The notes beneath the pieces are model-generated. The model was not told the origin of the DNA. It searched no databases and saw only the letters and a program-made list of their open reading frames with translations. Below, in pieces: positions 1-5,610 of a DNA stretch of 9,971 nt. Both the position numbers and the translations under genes were made by a program. Within the stretch, counting starts at the first letter, position 1. Every line of letters starts with the position of its first letter. This DNA is from Patescibacteria group bacterium (GTDB lineage: Bacteria; Patescibacteriota; Doudnabacteria; UBA920; 2-01-FULL-50-11), in assembly GCA_023485925.1 (NCBI GenBank), contig JAMDAJ010000001.1, positions 1 to 9,971 of the forward strand, in the 5' to 3' direction.

Positions 1-1012
1 CCGCTTCGGAAAGAAACTGCAGAGAGATATCCGAAGAGTGCGCGCCGATGGCCTTGCGAAGGCCGATTTCGCGCGTGCGCTCGGTGACGGTGGTGAGCAT
101 CATATTCATGATGCCGATGCCGCCGACTAAAAGTGAGATGCCGGCAATGGCGGCGAGCAGGGTGGTGAAGGTGTTGGTCACCGACGAGGCCGTGGCAACG
201 ATGTCTTCCTGGTTCAGGGTGGAAAAGTCGGCCAATGTAGCGTCAGAGATATTATGGCGAGTAAGAAGCAGGGCGGTGATGTCGCTTTGGACCTGCTTCA
301 TTTGATCCTGGCTTTGTGCCTGGACGTTGATAGTGGAAACGGAGTCGCCGCCGGACAAAAATTGTTGGGCCGTGGATATGGGGATAAAAATCATGTCATC
401 TGCGCTGCCGAATCCGGTGCCGCCTTTGGGTTGGGTGATGCCGATAATTTTAAAACTCACGGAGTTGATGCGTACCGACTGGCCGATGACGTTCGTGGCG
501 TTATCGCCGAACAGGTCATCGCGCACTGTCGGCCCCAGTACCGCCACTTTGGAGATGCTTTGGACGTTCTGTTCGGTGATGAAAGAGCCGGTGTCGATCT
601 CGATACTGCGCACGTTCGTGTAAGCCGGCACGGTGCCGACCACCTGGGTGTTGGTGTTCTTGCCGGGCGCCGTAACTTGGTAGCGGCGGGAGACTTCCGG
701 CGCTACTGCTTGTACTCCGGAAACGCCTTGGGCAATGGCTTCACTGTCGGCAAGCGTCAAACTCGTGGCGCTGCCGCGGCCGGCGCTCACTTGCTGTCCC
801 ACGCCGCGGTTAAAACCGGGCATCACCTCGATAAGGTTGGAACCGATGGACTGAATGCGCTCTTGGATGGAGGCCTGCGAGCCGGTGCCGATAGCGGTTA
901 AGGTGATGACCGAAGCGATGCCAATGACAATGCCAAGCATGGTCAGGCCCGACCGGACTTTATTGACCGTGATGGCTGAATAAGTTTCTTCGACAAGATC
1001 GGTGAGTATCAT
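1..1012 (-). CDS. MacB/FtsX-type ABC transporter permease, 3' end cut by window edge
   Basis: Membrane subunit of a MacB-type mechanotransmission ABC transporter. The reading frame opens with ATG at 1012 and stays open for 337 codons to the left edge. Family members are about 400 residues, so roughly 60-70 residues holding the last one or two membrane helices are missing. A short N-terminal cytoplasmic segment precedes TM1 at about residues 22-42 (TMLGIVIGIASVI, the classic MacB start). An extracytoplasmic domain spans about 45-275, and TM2 lies at about 283-308 (GGIGIMNMMLTTVTERTREI). That is followed by the conserved coupling-helix region EIGLRKAIGA (about 315-324). Start choice: the ATG lies 2 bases after the stop of the ATPase gene; there is no clear Shine-Dalgarno sequence, so translation is probably coupled. 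With the ATPase and adaptor upstream it forms a tripartite MacA-MacB system. In E. coli the ATPase and permease are one chain; here they are separate, as in LolCDE and Gram-positive systems. The substrate cannot be told. Confidence 0.93.
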   Translation of the reverse strand, partial: MILTDLVEETYSAITVNKVRSGLTMLGIVIGIASVITLTAIGTGSQASIQERIQSIGSNLIEVMPGFNRGVGQQVSAGRGSATSLTLADSEAIAQGVSGVQAVAPEVSRRYQVTAPGKNTNTQVVGTVPAYTNVRSIEIDTGSFITEQNVQSISKVAVLGPTVRDDLFGDNATNVIGQSVRINSVSFKIIGITQPKGGTGFGSADDMIFIPISTAQQFLSGGDSVSTINVQAQSQDQMKQVQSDITALLLTRHNISDATLADFSTLNQEDIVATASSVTNTFTTLLAAIAGISLLVGGIGIMNMMLTTVTERTREIGLRKAIGAHSSDISLQFLSEA

Positions 1013-1014
1013 AG

Positions 1015-1722
1015 CTACAGAGTTTTGGCTAAGATAGGATGCGGATTTACTTCATCCTCCACCACGAGTCCGTCGCGGATGTGGATGATGCGCCGGGCGT
1101 GCTGGGCCACGTCGTGTTCGTGTGTGATGAGGATAACAGTGTGGCCTTTTTCGCGGTTCAAAGCCTGGAAGGTGCCTAAGACCAGCTCGCCAGTTTGGGT
1201 ATCAAGGTTGCCGGTGGGTTCATCGGCTAAAATCAGCTTGGGGTCGTTCACTAAAGCCCGGGCGATGGCGACGCGCTGCTGCTGTCCGCCGGACAGCTGG
1301 TTGGAAAGGTGCCCCCAGCGGTCTTCCGGCAGGCCGACGGCGCGCAGTGACGATTCGGCCTTGGGCAGGCGTTTTTCAGCGGGCATGCCGGCGTAAACCA
1401 GCGGCAGACTGACGTTGCGTAACACGGTGGCGCGGGGCAGCAGGTTAAAGGCCTGAAAGACGAACCCGATCTTTTGTCCGCGGATATTAGCAAGTTCGTC
1501 TTCGGAAAGTTTGGAAACATCCTGGCCGTCGAGGAGATAGCTGCCCGAGCTTAAGGAATCGAGCGCTCCCAAAATATGCATCAAGGTGGACTTGCCGCTG
1601 CCGGATGGCCCCATGATTGCCACGAATTCTCCGGTTTCGATGCGGAAGCTGATGCCTTTTAAGACCTCGGTTTCGGCGATAGCAGTTTTATAGCTTTTTT
1701 TAAGGTTTAAAATTTCGATCAT
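1015..1722 (-). CDS. ABC transporter ATP-binding protein, MacB/LolD type
   Basis: Cytoplasmic ATPase, 235 residues, normal length for the LolD/MacB/FtsE group. All nucleotide-binding motifs are intact: Walker A GPSGSGKST (38-46), Q-loop Gln90 (FVFQAFNLLP), signature LSGGQQQRVAIARAL (143-157), Walker B LILADE (163-168) followed by the D-loop PTGNLDT, and H-loop His201 in LITHEHD. The FNLLP after the Q-loop and the TGNLDT D-loop are typical of this subfamily. The start is ATG at 1722, 5 bases after the stop of the adaptor gene, and the stop lies 2 bases before the permease ATG, so the three genes form one unit. It powers conformational work of the permease rather than classical transmembrane transport, by analogy to MacB and LolCDE. 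The exact substrate is unknown. Confidence 0.96.
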   Translation of the reverse strand: MIEILNLKKSYKTAIAETEVLKGISFRIETGEFVAIMGPSGSGKSTLMHILGALDSLSSGSYLLDGQDVSKLSEDELANIRGQKIGFVFQAFNLLPRATVLRNVSLPLVYAGMPAEKRLPKAESSLRAVGLPEDRWGHLSNQLSGGQQQRVAIARALVNDPKLILADEPTGNLDTQTGELVLGTFQALNREKGHTVILITHEHDVAQHARRIIHIRDGLVVEDEVNPHPILAKTL

Positions 1723-1727
1723 GCAAG

Positions 1728-3530
1728 TCAGTCGGCCCGGCGGATAACAGCCCCGCCGCTTGACGGTCCTCCTCCATTCAAGCTTTGTAGGATATTGCCG
1801 GTGCTTCTTGTAGTGGTGGACGAAGTTGACGAGCCGGTGATGGTGCGGGTGATAATCAAATCGCCTTCCGAAAGGCCCGCTGTGATTTCGGTTTGGGTGT
1901 CGTTAGATGAACCGACAGTTACGGTTTTGCGTTGCGGTCCCGCCGAGGAAGTGACGCCGGCGGTGGTAAGCGCGGCATCGTTAGCTGGCGCGTCGGTAAG
2001 CACTTCCACATAGCGCGCATCGCCGCTCCCTTGGACGGCGGAATTGGCTACCAGCAGCACGTCAGGTTTGGCTTCGGTGATGATGGAGGCGGAAACGCTC
2101 ATCCCGGGTTTGATGCGGTCGTCTTGGGTGTCGAAAGAAATGGTGGTGGAATAAGTCACCACACCGGAGCTGACGGTGCCCAAGGAATCGATCTCGGCGA
2201 CTTCGCCGGTAATGGAGAGTCCGTCGATGGCATCGAAGGTCAGAGTGGCTTTTTGTCCGGTTTTAACTTTGGCCGCATCCACTTCGTTCAAGGTGACCGT
2301 AGCAAGTTCTTGCGTGGTCACGAGTGTTGCCAGGGACGTGCCGGAGGAGCCCTGGTCGCCGACTTTTTGGCTGACCTTTGCCACCACGCCGTCGAACGGC
2401 GCCCGAATAGTGTAATCGGACGAGGTTTGCCGGGCGTCGGTCAAAGCATCCTGGCTTTTCTGGACCGAAAGCGCTTGAGTCCTAAGGTCCAAAGCGTCGG
2501 GACCGGCCTGGAGGTCGGCTAAGCTTTGGGTTTTTTCCGCCACCGAAGCTTGGCTTGAAGTGATGCTGTTTTTCGCCGTGGTTATGGAAGTCTGAGCGGA
2601 AAGCAGGCTGCCGAGCGCGGAGTTAGCGGTGCCGGTATAAGTATTGAGCGTGGCCAGATATGTGTCGGTTTGTGCCGGTGCTTTTTTGTTGGCCAAGGTC
2701 AGCTGATCCTTGTAGAAGGTGAGGATGTCATTGGCAGACTTTACGGCTTGGGAAATGGCCTTGGTGGTTTCGTAGGTTTCGTTTATCAACGCTTCCAGCG
2801 AGGACGTGTCGGAATAGCGGTTGGTATTTTTGTAATCCAAAAAATTCTTATCGTAGTCGATGCGGGCGGTTTGGTAGGCGCTGTCAGCATTCGTTTTATA
2901 AGTCCCGACGTCAGGATTGAGGTTCAAGACCGAATCGTAGATATAGTTGAGATTGGGCTGATCGGAATAGAAAGTTTTGGAATAGAGCACGTCGTTGAGC
3001 CCGGTCATGACAGTCGGCAGACTTAAAAAGGCGTTGGCCACGGCGTTGAAGCCGTCGTCATAGCTTTTCTGCAGGGCGGTTTGGGCCGAAGTCAGGGCAA
3101 CATTCGCCGACGCAAGTGAGTTTTGGGCCTGCAGGAGGGAAAGTTTGTCGGCCGGCGCCTGCAATTTTTCCAGAGCAAGCTGAGCGGTTTCCAGAGAATT
3201 GCTCGCATCGCGAACGGCTTTTTGCGCATCCGTAGAATCAAGCTGCGCCAGGACTTGTCCGGATTTCACGGCTTGCCCGCCCGAGACATAAATTTTTGTG
3301 ATTTGTCCAGAAACTTTGGGTTTGATATCGACCTCGCTTTCGGAAGAAACCTGCCCGGAGCCGGTGACAGAGACGATGAGCGTACCTTTTTCGACCTGCG
3401 TGAGCACGTAGTGGGTCTCGGTAGTTCCGCCCCGGACCTTTTGGTAAATAAAATAACCGCCTGTGATCACGACGATAATCACGGCGGCGAGCAAAAATTT
3501 TCTTTTCAGGAGCGCGCGGACGAATTTCAT
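1728..3530 (-). CDS. HlyD/MacA-type membrane-fusion (adaptor) protein, unusually long
   Basis: Adaptor of the MacAB-like exporter, 600 residues against about 370-400 for classical MacA. It has a basic N-terminus and one membrane anchor (about 12-30). A biotinyl-lipoyl half follows at about 58-100 (VSGQITKIYVSGGQAVKSGQ), then a long alanine/glutamine/serine-rich helical region (about 100-370), then the second lipoyl half (about 371-405, YTIRAPFDGVVAKV). A beta-barrel follows (about 405-485, IKPGMSVSASI), a membrane-proximal domain (about 490-562) and a low-complexity Ser/Thr/Gly tail (563-600). The helical hairpin is enlarged by about 150 residues, including a Tyr/Asn/Asp-rich insert (about 158-300). 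Its two arms contain matching phrases, LQAPADKLSLLQAQ (123-136) and LQAGPDALDLRTQ (340-352). If the organism has no outer membrane, it cannot dock to a TolC channel in the usual way. Start ATG at 3530 follows the upstream stop by 15 bases. No ribosome-binding site is evident. Confidence 0.93.
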   Translation of the reverse strand: MKFVRALLKRKFLLAAVIIVVITGGYFIYQKVRGGTTETHYVLTQVEKGTLIVSVTGSGQVSSESEVDIKPKVSGQITKIYVSGGQAVKSGQVLAQLDSTDAQKAVRDASNSLETAQLALEKLQAPADKLSLLQAQNSLASANVALTSAQTALQKSYDDGFNAVANAFLSLPTVMTGLNDVLYSKTFYSDQPNLNYIYDSVLNLNPDVGTYKTNADSAYQTARIDYDKNFLDYKNTNRYSDTSSLEALINETYETTKAISQAVKSANDILTFYKDQLTLANKKAPAQTDTYLATLNTYTGTANSALGSLLSAQTSITTAKNSITSSQASVAEKTQSLADLQAGPDALDLRTQALSVQKSQDALTDARQTSSDYTIRAPFDGVVAKVSQKVGDQGSSGTSLATLVTTQELATVTLNEVDAAKVKTGQKATLTFDAIDGLSITGEVAEIDSLGTVSSGVVTYSTTISFDTQDDRIKPGMSVSASIITEAKPDVLLVANSAVQGSGDARYVEVLTDAPANDAALTTAGVTSSAGPQRKTVTVGSSNDTQTEITAGLSEGDLIITRTITGSSTSSTTTRSTGNILQSLNGGGPSSGGAVIRRAD

Positions 3531-3545
3531 GGATGGATTTTATGA

Positions 3546-4049
3546 TTAAAAATTGGGAATAGGAAAGCGCAAGAAAAGCGGCCGGGCCGGAACCGGTTCG
3601 GAGTTCGGATCGAATACCCGTACGAATTCGGCCTGCATGGTGCCGTCTGGGTTCGGGACGCAGATGACTGTGACCGTGGCGTTGGCCTTGATGTCGCTGG
3701 CGCTGATGTTTTTCGTACCGCGACGGATGGTGGTGTCATCGGTTAAAGTCACGACGCGTTCCACATCATCCGTGCTTTTGATGACGAGATTTGCGCCGTC
3801 GACTTTCATGACGGTTCCGGCCAGGCCGTGGCCGGGCATGAAATCATCGCCGGAAATGTCCTGCAAAAAACCGCCGCGTGGCCCGCCAAAAACGCGGTGA
3901 TAATTCTCACCCCATTGATAGGAGATCTGGGCTTTGCGGTAGCCGATATAGATGCCAGCCTGGAATAATAGCAGCGCTAGGACCAGGCACACAATTGTCG
4001 CGAGCAGTTTTTTCAGGGTTTTGGAAACGAAAATTTCGTTGAGGTTCAT
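3546..4049 (-). CDS. Membrane-anchored protein with DUF5666-like beta domain
   Basis: 167 residues. A short cytoplasmic N-terminus is followed by a single hydrophobic segment (about 13-36, LLATIVCLVLALLLFQ), so the rest should lie outside the membrane. A Gly/Arg/Tyr-containing linker (about 45-75) leads to a small domain at about 77-147 with the pattern GTVMKVDGANLVIKS ... VVTLTDDTTIRR ... ISASDIKANATVTV. This matches the DUF5666 type: a short OB- or barrel-like strand repeat of no assigned biochemical activity that recurs next to exporters and sigma factors. The tail is proline-rich. The gene starts 5 bases after the stop of the two-helix membrane protein and ends 15 bases before the adaptor gene, so it is very likely co-transcribed with MacAB. 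No Shine-Dalgarno sequence is seen. It may be an extracytoplasmic accessory or sensor of the transporter; this is inference from position. Confidence 0.82.
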   Translation of the reverse strand: MNLNEIFVSKTLKKLLATIVCLVLALLLFQAGIYIGYRKAQISYQWGENYHRVFGGPRGGFLQDISGDDFMPGHGLAGTVMKVDGANLVIKSTDDVERVVTLTDDTTIRRGTKNISASDIKANATVTVICVPNPDGTMQAEFVRVFDPNSEPVPARPLFLRFPIPNF

Positions 4050-4054
4050 GTTGG

Positions 4055-4447
4055 TTAATTCGCGTGGGGCAGTTTATGTCGGGTGGCCTCAGCGATCAGT
4101 TCTTGGTAATGAGAAATCATCCTAAGCAGCAGTCCCATCAGTGCCAGCAGCCCCAAAGCGGAAGCGAGACTGATCACCGGCAATGACTCGGCCAGCGATA
4201 ACGCCAAGTCCTGCCAGTAGACGCTGACCGCTTTAAAGTCGGAAAACAAAAGCGACAGGTACTGCATAAAACCCGAACGGGAAAATTCCAAAACTGCCGC
4301 CCGAAAAAGCGGAATGGCGCCAACGAAACACACTGCCAGAAAAATATTGGCGATAACCAACCGCCGCCGCAGGGCGGAAAGACTCCGTTCGCGGTCTAAT
4401 CTGGCCATGACCATTTCGAAAAGTTGGGAAGAGGGTTGGTTGTCCAT
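4055..4447 (-). CDS. Small two-helix membrane protein, possible anti-sigma or sigma-linked protein
   Basis: 130 residues, no family recognised. A charged N-terminal helix (about 8-29, EMVMARLDRERSLSALRRR) is followed by TM1 (about 30-52) and a roughly 35-residue loop containing aromatic residues. TM2 (about 88-112, VISLASALGLLALMGLLLRM) and a short charged cytoplasmic tail follow. Both ends are predicted inside. There is no HxxxCxxC zinc motif, so it is not a classical ZAS-type anti-sigma factor. It is nevertheless the first gene after an ECF sigma factor, where a membrane-bound anti-sigma factor is usually encoded, and its charged N-terminus could contact a sigma factor. It is the promoter-proximal gene of the MacAB unit: a TATAAT box lies 29-34 bases before the ATG. 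A weak GGAA lies about 8 bases before the start. The role is inferred from context only. Confidence 0.78.
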   Translation of the reverse strand: MDNQPSSQLFEMVMARLDRERSLSALRRRLVIANIFLAVCFVGAIPLFRAAVLEFSRSGFMQYLSLLFSDFKAVSVYWQDLALSLAESLPVISLASALGLLALMGLLLRMISHYQELIAEATRHKLPHAN

Positions 4448-4475
4448 CTAAAGTTCCGCTGAAAGTTATTGGGTA

Positions 4476-4481
4476 ATTATA
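4476..4481 (-). promoter_or_regulatory. Perfect -10 box of a promoter for the membrane protein-DUF5666-MacAB unit
   Basis: On the minus strand these bases read TATAAT, identical to the sigma-70 -10 consensus. They lie immediately after the T-tract of the sigma-factor terminator and 29 bases before the ATG at 4447. No good -35 is seen at 16-18 bases, where the upstream DNA is the terminator stem itself. Transcription would start near 4469, giving a leader of about 22 nt. The gene set downstream therefore probably has its own promoter, separate from the sigma factor. Confidence 0.55.
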
Positions 4482-4483
4482 CG

Positions 4484-4511
4484 AAAAAAAGCCGCCTTTT
4501 GGTGCAGCTTT
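4484..4511 (-). terminator. Rho-independent terminator after the sigma-factor gene
   Basis: Read on the minus strand, AAAGCTGC and GCGGCTTT pair over 8 positions (one G-U) around an 8-base loop, and the stem runs straight into seven T. It lies 21 bases after the sigma-factor stop codon and points the right way to end that transcript. On the plus strand only a short T-run follows, so it is directional. Confidence 0.75.
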
Positions 4512-4531
4512 TATGGGATGTAGCAGATAAT

Positions 4532-5116
4532 TTACAGAAGCTTTTTGAGCTGGAAAGTCGCGCGCCGGTACCGGCTTTTGATGGTGTTTATCGATTCGTC
4601 GGTGCGGTCGGCGATTTCTTGAAAGGTTAGGCCTTCAAAATCGCGCATTTCCACGACGCGGCGGTAGAGGCCAGAGAGCCTGTTGACCGCTGCCCGGAGT
4701 TTTTCCGCCATGCCGGATTTGTGTGCTTGTTCTTCCGGACCGGGAGCGCTGTCGGCGAGGCGCTCGGTGAGCAAATTCACGCCGGCCTCGTCCTCGAAGT
4801 TGGAGAAGGCGAGCTCGCGTTTTTTCTTCAAAAGGTCCAGGGCGGTATTTTTCGTGATCTCGGATATCCAGGAGCTGAATTTCTTCTGCGGCTGGAATCG
4901 TTCCAGATTTTTCCAGACTTTTACGAAAACTTCCTGCGTGACATCCTCGGCGTCCTGCGCGTTATAAACGTAAAATTTGGCGATCTGATAAACACTCGTC
5001 AAATACCTTTTGACGAGCTGTTCCAAGGCCGCCCGGTCGTCAGCTAACGCTTGCGCGACGAGTTCGGCATCGGTGGGGGAAATCAAATTTGTGCTTGCTG
5101 TGTTTGCTTTCGGCAT
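4532..5116 (-). CDS. ECF-type RNA polymerase sigma factor (sigma-70 family, RpoE-like)
   Basis: 194 residues, normal for the ECF group, with only regions 2 and 4. Region 2 covers about 17-100: LVKRYLTSVYQIAKFYV, then DAEDVTQEVFVKVWKNLERF (the core-binding and -10 recognition helices), then SSWISEITKNTALDLLKKKRE. A charged linker covers about 101-137. Region 4 covers about 138-194: LSGLYRRVVEMRDFEGLTFQEIADRT followed by the recognition helix INTIKSRYRRATFQLKKLL. The start is ATG at 5116; no Shine-Dalgarno is visible. The gene is transcribed from its own TTGACA promoter and stopped by the terminator at 4484-4511, so it is monocistronic. The downstream membrane proteins and MacAB exporter are the obvious candidates for its regulon or for its control, but the downstream -10 looks like a housekeeping one, so this link is unproven. 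Confidence 0.95.
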   Translation of the reverse strand: MPKANTASTNLISPTDAELVAQALADDRAALEQLVKRYLTSVYQIAKFYVYNAQDAEDVTQEVFVKVWKNLERFQPQKKFSSWISEITKNTALDLLKKKRELAFSNFEDEAGVNLLTERLADSAPGPEEQAHKSGMAEKLRAAVNRLSGLYRRVVEMRDFEGLTFQEIADRTDESINTIKSRYRRATFQLKKLL

Positions 5117-5127
5117 AGAGATTTTTT

Positions 5128-5145
5128 TATCCTATTTTTAGGATA
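5128..5145. repeat. Inverted repeat over the sigma-factor -10 and start region, possible operator
   Basis: A perfect 7-base inverted repeat, TATCCTA and TAGGATA, separated by TTTT. It overlaps the -10 hexamer (5142-5147) and the expected transcription start (about 5135) of the sigma-factor gene, and ends 12 bases before its ATG. A repressor dimer bound here would block the promoter. As RNA it would form only a weak A/U-rich hairpin at the extreme 5' end of the message. No T-tract follows on the minus strand, so it is not a terminator. Confidence 0.5.
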
Positions 5146-5169
5146 TAGGTAAAATATCTTTCCTGTCAA
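5142..5169 (-). promoter_or_regulatory. Sigma-70 type promoter of the ECF sigma-factor gene
   Basis: On the minus strand TTGACA (5169-5164), identical to the -35 consensus, is followed after 16 bases by TATATC (5147-5142, four of six -10 matches). The start would be near 5135, leaving a leader of about 18 nt before the ATG at 5116. This is a housekeeping-type promoter; no GGAAC/GTC-like ECF autoregulatory motif is seen. Confidence 0.65.
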
Positions 5170-5190
5170 GGGCGCATAGTAGGAGGCGAT

Positions 5191-5221
5191 AAAAAAGGCC
5201 CGAAAAATCATTTCTTCGAGC
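5191..5221 (-). terminator. Strong rho-independent terminator on the minus strand
   Basis: On the minus strand the arms GCTCGAAGAA (5221-5212) and TTTTTCGGGC (5207-5198) pair over 10 positions, with two G-U pairs, around the loop ATGA. One C and then six T follow. The plus strand has no T-tract after the stem. It lies upstream of the sigma-factor promoter, so it must end a different minus-strand transcript that begins further right. Confidence 0.75.
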
Positions 5222-5510
5222 AAGTGGCGAATGCGCGGGTGTTACCCACCAGAGTAGCGGTTGCGCCGTTCAAGTCAGCGCCGACCCATGCTTCGGGTCT
5301 TCGCCGCGCGACTTCTGTCCGGCCTAGCAATGCCTGGAGTTCAAAGGCTTTCAGCACGGGCACCTGGCTTTCGGGCACCGTCCTTCAGCACTGATCCGGG
5401 CCGAGAAAGAACGTCTGGCCGTCTTGTCCGCGGCAGAAGACAACGAAACCCTTTCGCTCTGACAGAACGAATTCCGATTGTGGTGACTAGCACCTCCCGG
5501 AATTTTGTAG
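5191..5510 (-). ncRNA. Candidate structured non-coding RNA of about 320 nt, family not recognised
   Basis: A GC-rich block between AT-rich flanks, ending at the terminator 5191-5221. On the minus strand a TATAAA box (5520-5515) puts a 5' end near 5508; a weaker alternative, TTGAAA with a 17-base spacer and GATGAT, lies just upstream. Short hairpins visible in order are: AATTCCG/CGGAATT (5504-5470) enclosing GGTG/CACC; CGAAA-GGG-TTTCG; GTCTT/AAGAC; GCCT/AGGC around TTGAACTCC; GACCC/GGGTC; and GGGTAACACCC near the 3' end. I checked by eye for RNase P RNA, tmRNA, SRP RNA and 6S landmarks and found none. The main alternative is a decayed or recoded short gene: one minus-strand frame reads in a protein-like way from about 5481 to 5209, but it has no start codon and is broken by a TGA. 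Strand and extent rest on the terminator and -10 only. Confidence 0.38.
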
Positions 5511-5610
5511 CCAGTTTATAAGGAAATCATCTTTTGAGTTTTTCTTCTTTTCAATACCTAGCGGTTTCTAGTTCGGCGTGATAAGATATAAGGGCTTGTC
5601 CCAGATTTTT

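Noticed and set aside
254..901. Long plus-strand open frame of 215 codons
   Set aside because: It is the antisense shadow of the MacB-type permease, whose minus-strand frame carries the family motifs.
5221..5260. T-box leader, because the minus strand has GGTGGGTAACACCCGCG near the terminator
   Set aside because: It only resembles the T-box consensus loosely, no stem I or specifier features are seen, and the downstream gene is a sigma factor with its own promoter.
5385..5410. Selenocysteine at the internal TGA of the minus-strand frame
   Set aside because: No clear SECIS-type hairpin follows the TGA, the frame has no start codon, and no selenium genes are in view.
5191..5510. RNase P RNA, tmRNA, SRP RNA or 6S RNA
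   Set aside because: The P4 core sequences of RNase P, the tRNA-like ends of tmRNA and the GGAA-loop domain of SRP RNA are absent on both strands, and the length does not fit 6S RNA.
5261..5521. Plus-strand open frame of 86 codons in the divergent intergenic region
   Set aside because: Arginine/serine/proline-rich shadow-like composition, no ribosome site, and it runs opposite to the strong terminator that defines the transcript direction. It remains a minor alternative.
5578..5610. GTG at 5578 as the start of the MgtE-like gene
   Set aside because: No Shine-Dalgarno sequence, and the added 11 residues do not fit the barrel that begins at MPYISQLL; ATG 5611 fits better.
5222..5610. M-box magnesium riboswitch or yybP-ykoY manganese riboswitch ahead of the metal-transport genes
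   Set aside because: I looked for their conserved core sequences in the plus-strand leader and found none, and the terminator evidence points to the minus strand. A covariance search would settle it.
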